From Isoetes taiwanensis (taxonomy: Eukaryota > Streptophyta > Lycopodiopsida > Isoetales > Isoetaceae), in the NCBI GenBank assembly GCA_021234155.1, contig JAJEKV010000013.1:4026028-4090027 (forward strand): 64,000 nt of DNA, written 5' to 3'. A program made the translations under genes and the position numbers. Each line of letters opens with the position of its first letter. The stretch's first letter is position 1. The notes beneath the pieces are model-generated. The model did no database searches and was not told the DNA's origin. It saw nothing but the letters and a program-made list of their open reading frames with translations. Shown here piece by piece: positions 20,941 to 32,346 of the stretch.

Positions 20941-22842
20941 TGGCGTGCGATTCACCAAAGGTAAATCACTTTCGGTTTATACGTTTATTCTTTGCCACTG
21001 TGGGTTGCATGCGCTGATATTAAGATGCCTGGATTGGTATAGAACATTATTGATGAGAAGATTTGAGAAATAAATAGAAATTTGAGAGATGTCATAACTG
21101 ATGTAGCCTACATTCTATCTGGGGTAGCATGGAAGCTGTCCTGGTTACAACCCAATTAGACACCCCAGGTAGATGCGAATGGCCAAATTATATTCCAGCT
21201 GGGTTACCAATCGGGTTCCTGCTCGATTTCATACCCAGGTAGATGTGCAAGGCCGAGTAGGGTGGGTGCCTAGTTTGATTCCTGAGTAACTATGTATGGG
21301 TAGCATTAGGGATTTTTTGAGATCATAAAAGGGGCTTCTAAGAACTGCTGACTAAGCTATATGAACTACCAATCGAAAAAAGCGTAACTCGTAATCGATT
21401 CGACCAAAGCGGTTATTTTAACTCATTTGGATCACATTTTCTAGCATAAGTGTTGATAGAAAAGTCCAAATGAGCTCTTGTTTGGTGCAATAGATAGATC
21501 TCATTGAGATCTTTCCAACCTTGGGTGGTTTGCATATCTTTTAACCTCGTAGGATAGTAAAAAATGGTAAAAACCATATTTTTTGGAGTTTTGACAATCA
21601 TAAGTGGTTAAAATATGTGCAAAGCACCTAAGGTTAGAAAGATCTCAACGAGATCTATCTATTGCACTAAAACCAGAGCTCATTTGACTTTTCTATCAAT
21701 AGTTATACTAGAAATTGTGATCCGATGAGTGAGTTAGTTAACGATTTTGGTATTTGAACCCGTCGCTCGATTTCTAATTGGTAGTTCATTTATCTTCATT
21801 TGGCTTAGTTGGCATGTTTTGAAGGCCCTTTTTTAATCTCAAAAAAACCCTAATGATAGACCCATACATAGAAAGAGTAACTATGTATCATTTATGTATA
21901 GCACCATGTCATGGCAAATTGGGCGGATGCCCAATTACAACCGCTAAGGACCACTACAAGGAGCAAATTGGGCGCCCAATTTCACCGCTAAGGAACACCG
22001 CAATAGGGAGCAAATTAGGGTGCCCAATTTCAACTCCTCGAAGACCACTAACAGGAGCAAATTGGGCGACGCCCAATTTCACCGCTAAGGAATTTCTTGC
22101 CAGCAGGGAGCAAATTGGAAGGGTGCCCATTTCAACTCCTCAAGACCACTACAACAGGGGAGCTAATTGGCGCGCCCAATTTCACCGCTAAGGAACACTT
22201 ATCAGGAGCAAATTGGGGGTGCCCCAACGACTAAAGACCACTATAACAAAAGGAGCAAATTGGGCGCCCAATTTCGACTGCCAAGGAGGATTACAGCAGG
22301 GAGGAAATTGGGCGGGTGCCCAATTTCACCTGCCAAGGACCATTACAAAAGGGAGCAAATTGGGCGCCCGCCCAATTTCACCTGCTAAGGACCATCTGCT
22401 ACAACTTTGCTCTTGAACTGATTCATTTTTTTTTGTGCAGGAGGTGTACCTATTCAAAGACGGTCGGGCAGTTGCCAAAGGAGCCATAGGAGCCAGGGAG
22501 AGATGCCACTTTAAAGACATCCCAGATGGACTTGTGAGTGTTGGTGTTCTAGCTGTGTTTGAGGGGCATCATGTTCTCTGTTGGCCTACTCCAGATGCAA
22601 GAACCTTAGGTGAGGTGCTGGGTTCCTTCATTCTCTGGAGGGAAAGTGATGTTCACGACTCCAATGTCGTGGACGTGCCATCAGCATCCAAAAAACAGCA
22701 GGTGGGAAGCAACAGAGACACTATGTCGCTAACTAGGTACACACTACTGGAGACTGACTGCGAAATTTATCACTCTTGTGCTGCCATCCCTACAAATGAA
22801 GGATTTATATCCTTCATCGGGTCCGCACGATGCGATATGTGA
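20941..22842 (+). CDS. Two-exon small gene of the cluster, EVYLFKDG...TLGEVLGSF protein
   Basis: Exon 1 is 20941-20961 (MACDSPK) with donor AAG|gtaaat. Exon 2 starts at 22441 after a strong acceptor (tttttttttgtgcag) and reads EVYLFKDGRAVAKGAIGARE, then HFKDIPDGLVSVGVLAVFEG, HHVLCWPTPDARTLGEVLGS and FILWRESDVHD, ending at 22842. Total about 141 codons with no stop. The layout K-DG-x-AVAKG ... TLGEVLGSFILW resembles the small AVAKG...TIGDAIGTTIAWP module seen in plant En/Spm-type transposon proteins, where the role is unclear. The intron of about 1.48 kb holds a foldback element and a palindrome array. The divergent partner is the H3-mimic gene. Confidence 0.5.
21285..21885. mobile_element. 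Foldback/MITE-like inverted repeat inside the intron
   Basis: The ends ctatgtatgggtagcattag and the reverse complement of ctaatgatagacccatacatag form long inverted repeats. Inner parts also pair: gcaatagatagatctcattg against its complement at about 21640-21665, and aagtccaaatgagctc against gagctcatttgactt. The arms are about 250 bases with a short loop near 21560-21600. The motif gagtaac occurs just outside both ends and may be a remnant target-site duplication. No coding capacity. Confidence 0.7.
21914..22385. repeat. Palindrome array in the intron of the small gene
   Basis: About eight units of 55-65 bases. Several carry the shortened perfect 18-bp palindrome (AAATTGGGC followed directly by GCCCAATTT), and the last unit (about 22355-22376) has the full 22-bp form. 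The spacer consensus is tcaccgctaaggaccactac aaggagc. The array ends 55 bases before the splice acceptor at 22440. Confidence 0.85.
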
Positions 22843-23157
22843 CCAGTTCTTGGGTATGAAGACCGTAGGGAGGTGTCTGCATCGAAGACTTTCCCCCTCA
22901 GAGCGGAGGTGAACTTAGGTGTCATGCATGTTTGACAATATCTAAAGTGGGCATGCTTTTGAGGTGGAGTAATGATCTAGTTAGGGTTTGTGGGGTGAAG
23001 GTGTCGGAGATTTTAAGTGCGACACCGGTGGAACAAAGATGCATGATCTGGCCGTCGAGAGCAGGGCAGCTCGGAGCTTGAGAAGCATCCGTGATCAGAG
23101 AAGCGTAAATACACCTTCCATTCTCGTCAGCCAAAGAAAGCATCAAAGCCTCCAAAG

Positions 23158-24666
23158 ATGGATCGGCTAACAACCAATGAAGCCATCTTGAGGTATAGGA
23201 AGACCATGTGTTGCAAACAGAGATGTTGTGAGAAATTCAGTAGGGATCAAGCTATAAACATGCGAAAGGATTTCTTCGCCATGAAATCGAGTGACAGGAC
23301 CACTTTTGTGTATGATATGTTAGGCAACAATATGAAGGGTAGAAGGGTCCATCGGCTAGTCTTGCAAGGCGTCGATTAATGCGTGAGAGAGTTTGGTACC
23401 TTGGTCTTGGGATTTCAAAGTCGGGGTATCTCAAGTGGAAGGCGAATTCGCTCCGTGCTCGAAAAGGTTTGAGCATGGCAATTCGAGGCACGATGAAAGC
23501 ACGTGCGGCGACCTTGGCCTCAGAGGCTATTTTTTCCATGTTTGTGAAGGAAAATTGTGAATCCTTACCTCACCGTAGCAGGAGGAATGATGATGGGATT
23601 CGAGAAAACGTGAGGAAGTTGCCTGCTATGTTTACGAAGACATGCATTCTCGAAGAGGTCAACGCTGAAGTGATGACACTCACAAGCAAGAAGGTATCTC
23701 CGACAGGATTTTAGGACGTGGAGACGTAGCTTCAAGGATGTCAGTTTTTGCTAAGAAGATTGCATTCTCCAAGTGTGACACTTGCGAGGTTATCCGCCTG
23801 AAAGTTTGTTGAAGACCAAGGATGAAATTTGAAAGGAGAATATTGCATGATCAGAGAAGGGCACATAGACTAGAGCAGCAATCATGTCGCACCCAGTACT
23901 GGTCATGGAGACTGTTATCCCACAGGCATCCTCGAAACTATGTATGTATCATTCACGACAAAATGGATCAGGCAAAGACTATGATTCCAAAGTTGCTACA
24001 ATCCATGAAGTCCCTTTGGAGACTAGATAAGTTAAAGACTTCATTGACAGGTGCACTTGCCCACGGCCATGGGAGAGGGTCCTATGGTAATTTTGCTTTG
24101 GATCTGTGGTCAGACGACTCCAACTTCCACATAGATTCCTTGAATAGTATTTTGAAAAGGTTGGAGCTGCCTAATGAGTTTTGGGGAGGCCATCTTGCAT
24201 TGTCCGATCCATCGGTCCCAGTTGGGCAAGGGCCTTACGTGACCACCGCGCTAAGCGCCCAAGTTGTCGCTATCTGGCAAGAGCATCCCCGTTGCCCTCC
24301 CTCAACCGGAGGGACCCTCATTGAAGCGCCTCCCTCGCAGATTGATGTTGCAACTAGACAATGCATCTGGACAAAACAAAAATAGGTATGTATTCTCATA
24401 TCTTTCATACCTTGTATATCTCGATGTTTTCGATGAGATTGAGTTAGATTTTATGATGCCTGGCCATACACATGATGATATAGATGCTATGTTTGGTAAT
24501 TTTTCATCTACCTTGAAGAAAACCGAAGTGCTAACCATGCCCGAGTTGTTGTATGAATTTCATACGTGCAATCTCAACACGCCAGTGCCATATCTTGTTG
24601 ATAAGGTTCCAGATTGTAAAGGTTTCATAGAAGGGTGTATTCCTGATGGGGAAGATAGATTGACTG
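23158..24666 (+). pseudogene. DUF7869-type transposon protein, copy 2, left half
   Basis: The Cys-rich start (MCCKQRCCEKFSRDQAINMR) aligns with the beginning of copy 1. Frame-shifted pieces follow to 24385 (NYVCIIHDKMDQAKTM, as in copy 1 NYVCIIHDKMDQSKT), then the core at 24264-24665: LQLDNASGQNKNRYVFSYL and DFMMPGHTHDDIDAMFG. The frame stops being homologous at EDRLT, exactly where the CACTA-type insertion starts; it resumes at 32604 with GHTEPLTFRFAMNGDW. The break positions in 23380-24260 are single-base indels. Confidence 0.6.
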
Positions 24667-24683
24667 CACAACAAGAAAAGGGT

Positions 24684-24896
24684 CATTTAGCGACGTCTAT
24701 AGCGACGTCTGAACGACGTCTATGCGACGTCTGACGGCGTCGCCGGAGGCGTCTCACGAGGGCGTCGTTGCAGAACCGCCCCATGCGGCGTCGTCGCGAT
24801 GCGACGGCGGCGTCGCTCGGCGACGAGCGTGACTCAGAGGCGTCGCTCGAGGGCGTCGACGCGGCGTAATGACGGACGCCGCGGCGTGGTGGACGA
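24684..24896. repeat. Left sub-terminal GACGTC/GCGACG-rich block of the CACTA-type element
   Basis: Dense direct and inverted copies of AGCGACGTC, GGCGTCGC and GACGGCG, extremely CpG-rich compared with flanks. In CACTA elements such sub-terminal repeats are transposase-binding sites; that role here is inferred. Confidence 0.7.
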
Positions 24897-24963
24897 AAAA
24901 AAAAAAAAAAAAAAAAAAATTAAAAAAAAATTAAAAAAAAAATTAAAAAAAATTAAAAAAAAG
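24897..24963. repeat. A-rich tract
   Basis: A run of about 22 A followed by T-interrupted A tracts. It directly follows the left sub-terminal block; possibly the remnant of a retroposed tail. Confidence 0.6.
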
Positions 24964-25639
24964 GGAAAGAATTTTAATAGTTAGTTACAATATCATATAC
25001 AAGAGGCGAGTAGTGGCTATCTTTACGTGTTCCCTGTTAGGGGAAAACCCGTATAGCCAATTCTATAACAATACGACCAATATTAGACAATGACATTGAA
25101 AGTTAACGTGAACTAAGAGTTTATAGCACTTACGAATCTATTTCGGCCGCCAGAACCCAAGTGAGACGGAATTCGTTTGCTTGAAGTTGCCTTGGCAGTC
25201 CGTGAGGCAGATGTTTTTTCTTGGAATCCTTTGCACGTTCGAAAGTGATCTGATTGCAAGGAATACAACATGACAAGTTAAATGTCTTATTTCGAATTGA
25301 ACGAATGGCAACAAATAACAAATACCTTGATATCTTCCTTATGGACAGATTAAGTGGTTTAGGGACCTTTGACCAATCGCCTCCCAATTTTTTGGCATTC
25401 GACTTCAATTTTGCAATCACTCTTTGCCTTTTCTATAAATCGATAGATTAACACAAAACAAAAGAATAAAAATAAGACTATGACTAGGTCATGTACCTTC
25501 TTTTTTGAGCGGCTCCCCATCATCGAAATGAGCCCCTTCCAACTGGATTAGTCGGATTAAAAGCTAGAGTTGGCTAACATACGCTTTAGGGGTTATAAGC
25601 TAGATTTGGCCACCTCTACCTAAGAATTACAAGAAAAGT

Positions 25640-25925
25640 CGACTTGGACCCGAACACCTGGTCGTCTCCACTCGTAGTGGAGCCTACCGTGCCCTTGAAC
25701 AAGCCACTACAATTTTATTTTAAACCTAAAAATAACAAGTGGCTGTGGACTTGAACCCGGGTACGTGGCCCTCTCCACTCTAGGTGGAGCCTAGCCGTGC
25801 CCTTGAACAAGCCACTCCTTAACCTAGGAAAATATATGATCGTAGTGAAGTGGACTTGAACCGGGTACATGGTCCTCCCCACTCTAGGTGGAGCCGACCC
25901 GTGCCCTTGAACAAGCCACTCCATC
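25640..25925. repeat. Three tandem ~115-bp units
   Basis: Units share gtggacttgaacccgggtac, tccactctaggtggagcc and gtgcccttgaacaagccact. Spacing is about 105-120 bases. Each unit contains the short inverted repeat CTCCAC...GTGGAG. No coding sequence. Confidence 0.75.
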
Positions 25926-26039
25926 AATTTTTTTTAACCTGCTTAAAATTATAAAAATAAAATGCAAGCGCGATCAACTTACCAAAAGAAGGACGTGTGT
26001 AACAAGATCCTGAGGGTCCAAATCGAAATAGAAAGCAAC

Positions 26040-26400
26040 AAAGAGTTAGAAGAATAAGAACAACGGAAAAAAAAGATCGAATAAGAAACAAAAAAAAAAA
26101 AAAGATGAAGAAATAGTAAAACAAGAAAGAAAAAAAATGAATGAATCAAAGAAGAAGAGAAGGGTGGGAGAAAGAAGAGAAGGGAAAGAGGAGAAAAAAA
26201 GAAATTAGGGGAAGAAAGAGAAGAATGGAAGAAATAAGAGAATGAAATGGAAGAAGATAGAAGAATGGAAGAATGGAAGAGTGAAATAAGGGAAGAATCG
26301 AAGAAAGAAATGAGGAAAGAAGGAAAAAGAAGAAGAATCGTAAAACAAGAAGAAGAAAAAAAGAAGGAAAAGAGATAGAAAAAAAATTTGAAATCTACAC
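26040..26400. repeat. Purine-rich (GA) low-complexity tract
   Basis: About 360 bases of nearly pure A/G on the plus strand with gaagaa, gaatggaaga and aaagaagg motifs. Such polypurine tracts can form triplex structures; nothing coding is seen. Confidence 0.75.
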
Positions 26401-26569
26401 TAAATCATTCAATCCAAAAACCATTCAATCCAAAAAGCATGATCTACTAACCTTAAAAAGAGTGCTTGCAAGTCGTTCAAGGTCAGGCGCCGAAGATCGC
26501 CCAAAATAGTCGATAGAAGGAAGCCTAGGAATGGTCCGGAAAAAGACGGCCAGGGATCGTAAAAACAGG

Positions 26570-26720
26570 CCTGTCGATGCGACGTCGCGACGTCGCATGA
26601 CGTAATTTTGAAATCGATATATACGATTTTTGAAATCGTGATATACGATTTCAAAATCGTGATATATATCTTTAACGTCGCATCGCGACGTGTCCGCGAC
26701 GATATTTTGTTATAGCGACG
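26570..26720. repeat. Internal GCGACGTCGC block with AT-rich inverted repeats
   Basis: gcgacgtcgcgacgtcgcat on the left and acgtcgcatcgcgacgtgtc on the right flank a core with three alternating copies of gaaatcgtgatatacgattt. It resembles the sub-terminal blocks at 24684 and 32347 and may be the end of an older CACTA-type copy nested inside the present one. Confidence 0.6.
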
Positions 26721-26875
26721 CCTAACACTTTTAATTTTTGGTGCCTTTTTTTCATCTGATGGTCATGAAAGTTTGTCCTTATGCTAATTTGGACATTCCC
26801 GAGCCATATATGCAGTCAAAATCACATTCTGGATTTAACCAATCTTCTATTGCTACTACTTACGAATGTTTGAGC

Positions 26876-29800
26876 CTAGGGTGGCATGTTTGAGCTGGGG
26901 TGGCGGTTTGATAAGTTCTCCCCTGACGGATGTTGGATTTTTTGGCCCTTATCGAGGCCAGGCCCCTTGAACGAAGGATTCAGCAGTGGGATGGGGAACC
27001 GAGATCCCGGAGTGTGGTCTTTAGCGCACGGCCGGGTGGGGGCGCCGGAGAAAGGTCGCCTCGGGGAAACTTTTTTGGGGCTCGCCTCCGGGTCCCGGAC
27101 TCTCCCTCTAATGAGGTGGCCTTGCAAGGTCCTGGCCTTGTTTGACTTGGGCAAGTGTGCCTTTCGGCTGTAACCCAACAGCTGCCCGGACCGTTCTAAT
27201 GCAAACACTTTGATCTAAACCTTGTCCGGAAATTTTGAAAACTGGCCTGTATGTTGGCGATGACTTAGGAAGCCTGCTGACAAAAAATCAGAATTTAATT
27301 CCGTACTATGCATTAATTACGAATTTATGAATGTCTTGCTACTGCAAAAGCTGCCCTTTACTTCTAACTGCCACAACGGGAGGAGTACAGATCCAAACTC
27401 CATTCCGTCAGTTCCCCTTGCTTCGCGTTCTCAACTGCATCTTATCGGCCAAGTCCCAAGTGCAAAGGACCAAAACTCGGCACCCAAAACGCAAACCCTG
27501 CTAGAACCTGGCAACTCATAGGGTTTACGTTTCGGAGGCTCTATCCTTGTCAGATTCGACTAGGACCCTGGCGGGTGTCTTGACGTAGAGGGGGGGTGTT
27601 GACGCCAGAGCACGGACCCTAAAAACCATCCGGAAGCAGCTTGCCCCAAAAGTCCTCTCCCGAAGGCCCTGGCGACGGACGGGCAACTTCCCCTCTCCGG
27701 AATCGTGATTCGGCTCTGCCAATGGACTCGGAACGTCGACATTGCCCTGGGGACCAAGTTTCATGGCCAAAAGACCACCCCTTCTCGAGGTAGCGTCAAA
27801 CTATCTCATGTCCAACACACTCGTAGTCAATTGGCCTAGGAGGTGGCTGTCGAATACTGCAACGTAGGGCGTAAGTGTTTCTTTCTTTTGCAAAACTGAC
27901 CGTGCAACTTGGTCTCTAGGGTAATTTCGGCCTCCCGGACGATGTGGCGAAGTCGAATCGCCATTCCGAGACCTCCGCCAATGTCCGAACGACAAAACAC
28001 TTTGGTTTCTACACATTGCCGGGGTAGACGGGACGCATGGTTTGATAAGTTCTCCTGGACGGATGTTGGATTTTTTGGCCCTTATCGAGACAGGGCCCTT
28101 GAACGAAAAGGATTCAGCGGTGGGATAGGGGAACCGAGATCCCGGAGTGTGGTCTTTAGCGTCGGGTGTATGGACCGCCAGGAAAGGCTGCCTCGAAACT
28201 TTTTTTGGGCTCCCCGGGTCCGGGACTCTCCCCCTCTAATGAGGTGGCCTTGCAAGGTCCCCGCCTTATTTGACTTGGGCAAGTGTGCCCATTTGCCCGG
28301 CTCGATTTGTCCAACAACAAAGCCAGCCTTTAATCGTTCTAATGCAAACACTTTGATCTAAACCTTGTCCAAAAATTTTGAAAAACCGGCCAGTATGTTG
28401 GCGATGACTTAGAAGCTCACTGACAAAAATCAGAATTTAATTCGTACTATGCATTAATTACGATAATTTATGAATGTCTTGCTCTTGCAAAAGGCGCCTT
28501 TACTTCTAAGCGCCACAACGGAGGAGTACTGATCCAAACTCCATTCCGCCGGTTCCCTTGCTTAGCGTTCTCAATCAGATCTTATCGGCCAAGTCCCAAG
28601 TGCAAAGGACCAAAACCGGCACCCAAACGCAAACCCCGCTAGAAACGGCAACTCATAGGGTTTACGTTTGGAGGCTCTATCCTTGTCGGATTCGACTAGG
28701 ACCTTCTTGCCGTGTCTTGGCGTAGGGGGGGGTGTTGGCCTTGAGCACGGACCCTAAAACCACCGGAAGCGGCTTGCCCCAAAAGTCCTCTCTCCGGAAG
28801 GCCCCGGGGCCGGACGGGCAACTTCCCTCTCTAGGAATCGTGATTCGCTCGCTTAATGGACTCGGAACGCCGACATTGCCACGGGGACCAAGTTTCATGG
28901 CCAAAGACCACCCCTTCTCGAGGTAGCGTCAAACTATCTCATGTCCAACACACTCGTAGTCAATTGGCCTAGGAGGTGGTCATGTCGAATCTCCGCAGCG
29001 TAGGGCGTAAGTGTTTCTTTCTTTTTGCAAAACTGACCGCGGCAACTTGGTCTCTAGGGTAATTTCGCCTCCCGGACGATGTGGTGAAGTCGAATCGCCA
29101 TTCCGACCTCTGATGTCCGAACGACAAAACACTTTGGTTTCTACGGCCGACCGCGGGGGCGGCCAGCGGTTTGATAAGTTCTCGGACGGATGTTGGATTT
29201 TTGAACCTTATCGAGGCGGGGCCCTTGAGCGAAGGATTCAGCGGTGGGATAGGGGAACCGAGATCCGGGAGTGTGGTCTTTAGCGTCACGGCCCCGAGGG
29301 AGCCCTTGCCGGAAAGGCTGCCTCGGGAAACTTTTTGGGGCTCGCCTCCACCGGGTCCGGACTCTCCCCTCTAATGAGGGTGGCCTTGCAAGGTCCTGGC
29401 CTTATTTGACTTGGGCAAGTGTGCCCATTTCGGCTGCCCAACAACAGGCTACCCGGACCGTTCTAATGCAAACACTTTGATCTAAACCTTGTCAGAAAGT
29501 TTTGAAAACCCCGTATGTATGTTGGCGATGACTTAGGAAGCCCTTAACAAAAAAATCAGAAATTTAATTCCGTACTATGCATTAATTACGAATTTATGAA
29601 TGTCTTGCTCTTGCAAAAAGCGCCCTTTACTTCTAAGCGCCACAACGGGAGGAGTACAGATCCAAACTCCATTCCATCAGTTCCCTTGCTTGGCGTTCTC
29701 AAGCGCATCTTATCAGCCAAGTCCCAAGTGCAAAGGACCAAAACTTCGGCACCCAAAACGCAAACCCCCGCTAGAACACGGCAACTCATAGGGTTTACGT

Positions 29801-31861
29801 TTGGAGGCTCTATCCTTGTCGATTCGACTAGGACCTTGCGCCGTGTCTTGGCGAGAGGGGGTGTTGGCGCCAGAGCACGGACCCTAAAACCACCCGAAGC
29901 AGCTTGCCCCAAAAGTCCTCTCCCGAAGGCCCGGCGACGGATGGGCAACTTCCCCTCTGGGAATCGTGATTCGGCTCGCCAATGGACTCGAACGTCGACA
30001 TTGCCCAGGGACCAAGTTTCATGGCCAAAAGACCACCCCTTCTCGAGGTAGCGTCAAACTATCTCATGTCCAACACACTCAAGTCAATTGGCCTAGGAGG
30101 TGGCTGTCGAATCGCAACGTAGGGCGTAAGTGTTTTTTCTTTTGCAAAACCGATGGGTGCAACTTGGTCTCTAGGGTAATTTCGGCCTCCCGGGTGATGT
30201 GGCGAAGTCGAATCGCCATTCCTCGAGCCTCCGCAATGTCCGAACGACAAAACACTTTGGTTTTCTGTGGTCGACCGCAGACGCCTTCGGTTTGATAAGT
30301 TCTCACGGACGGATGTTGGATTTTTGGACCTTATCGAGGACAGTGCTCTTGAACGGAAGGATTCAATGGTCGGATAGGGGAACCCGAGATCGGGAGTGTG
30401 GTCTTTAGCGTCACGGCCCCCCCGGGAGCGCCGCCGGAAAGGCTGCCTCGGGAAACTTTTGGGGCTCGCCTCCACGGGGTCCGGACTCTCCCCTCTAATG
30501 AGGTGGCCTTGCAAGGTCCCGCCTTGTTTGACTTGGGCAAGTGTGTGCCTCCGCTGCAACAACAGGCTGCCGGACCGTTCTAATGCAAACACTTTGATCT
30601 AAACCTTGTCCGAAATTTTGAAAACTGCCTGTATGTTGGCGATGACTTAGGAAGCCTGCTGACAAAAATCAGAATTTAATTCCGTACTATGCATTAATTA
30701 CGAATTTATGAATGTCTTGCTCTTGCAAAAAAGTCGCCTTTACTTCTAACTACCACAACGGGAGGAGTACAGATCCAAACTCCATTCGGTGCAGTTCCCC
30801 TTGCTTCAAGGCGTTCTCAAACGCATCTTATCAGCCAAGTCCCAAGTGCAAAGGACCAAAACTCGCCACCCAAACGCAAACCCCGCTAGAACACGGCGCA
30901 ACTCATAGGGTTTTACGTTTTGGAGGCTCTATCCTTGTCGATTCGACTGGGACCTTGGCGCCGCGGTCTTGGACGTGAGGGGGTGTTGGACGCCAGAGCA
31001 CGGACCCTAAAACCATCCGGGAAGCAGCTTGCCCTTAAAAAAGTCCTCTCCCGGGGCGGCCTGGGCGACGACCGCAACTTCCCCTCTCCGAATCGTGATT
31101 CGGCTGCGCCAATGGACTCCAGAACGTCGACATTGCCCGGGGACCAACTTTCATGGCCAAAAGACCACCCCTTCGAGGTAGCGTCAAACTATCTCATGTC
31201 CAACACACTCGTGAGTCAATTGGCCTCCAGGAGGTGGAAGACCGAATCGCAACGAGGGGCGTAAGTGTTTCTTTTTTGCAAACCCAATCGCGGCAACTTG
31301 GTCTCTAGGGTAATTTCGGTCTCCGGACGATGTGGCTAAGTCGCATCGCCATTCCGAGCCTCCGCGAATGTCCAACGACAAAACACTTTGGTTTCTACAC
31401 CTGGCCGACGCAGGGATGCTTCAAGCGTTTGATAAGTTCTCACCGACGGACGGATGTTGGATTTTTTGGACCTTATCGTGACAGGGCCCTTGAACGGCGA
31501 TTCAGCGGTCGGATAGGGGGAAAGAGATCCGGAGTGTGGTCTTTAGCGCACGACCCTCCGGGGGAGCCGCGGGGAAGGTGCCTCGGAAATTTTTGTGGCT
31601 CGCCTCTTGGGGTTCGGACTCTCCCTCTAATGAGGCGGCCTTGCAAGGTCCCGGCCTTGTTTGACTTGGGCAAGTGTGCCATACCGGCTGCCCAACAACA
31701 AGTCAGGCCTTGACCGCACTAATGCAAACACTTTGATCTAAACCTTGTCGGAAATTTTGAAAACCTGGCATGTCGTTGGCGATGACTTAAGAAGCCTGCT
31801 GACAAAAAATCAGAATTTAATTCCTTACTATGCATTAATTACGAATTTATGAATGTCTTGC
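26876..31861. repeat. ~1.13-kb tandem repeat, about 4.5 units
   Basis: The anchor tttgataagttctc occurs at 26907, 28041, 29170, 30291 and 31428, giving periods of 1134, 1129, 1121 and 1137. Each unit also contains ggccttgcaaggtcc, tatgcattaattacgaattt, ccaacacactcgtagtcaat and cgaacgacaaaacactttgg. Reading frames of 60-177 codons occur in all phases but break at different points in each unit, so the repeat is judged non-coding. Units differ mainly by one- to three-base indels at CTG, CAG and CCGG. Confidence 0.9.
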
Positions 31862-32346
31862 TACTGCCCAACAACAAGCTGCCTAGACCGTTCCAATGCT
31901 ACCTATTTGATCAGAACTTTATCCGGAAATTCTAAAAATTTGCCTGTATCTTTGGGGATGACATAGAAAGCCAACCGACAAAAATCAGAATTTAATTCCA
32001 TACCATGCATTAATTACGAATTTATGAAGCATGAATGCAAAAGAAGCATAACTAAAAAAATTCTGCATCGAAAAAGATGGAATTTTGACAAGCGATTACC
32101 AAGCAATGCGGGCGGACATGAGAAAAACATTTCACTAGGATATGCGGTGTTGGTGCACGATGAAATAGCTCCGAGTCTTCGTGAGCTCACATGTCGCCAC
32201 AAAAGTTCTCTTTACGAAGGCCCCTGGCGATGGACGAGCAATTTCCCTCTCCAAAACCATGATTTGGCTCTTCCAATGGACTCGAATATCGACATTACCA
32301 CGGGGGACCAACTTTCGCGTGGCGAAGACCACCCTTGTTCTCCAAA
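31862..32346. repeat. Older diverged unit of the 1.13-kb repeat
   Basis: Carries recognisable but more diverged versions of the array motifs: ccaccgacaaaaatcagaat-like text followed by tgcattaattacgaattt, then aaaagttctctttacgaagg, gactcgaatatcgacattac and ggggaccaactttc. It may represent the ancestral segment from which the array expanded. Confidence 0.65.

Noticed and set aside
19280..22385. CRISPR-like look of palindromic repeats with regular spacing
   Set aside because: Spacers within an array are near-identical to each other, the context is an intron-bearing plant gene cluster, and no cas genes exist.
24799..24984. Arg/Lys-rich frame (RRRRSATS...KKKK)
   Set aside because: Produced by the CpG-rich sub-terminal repeat running into an A tract.
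26876..31860. Reading frames of 60-177 codons in the 1.13-kb array
   Set aside because: Frames are not conserved from unit to unit and have no family resemblance.
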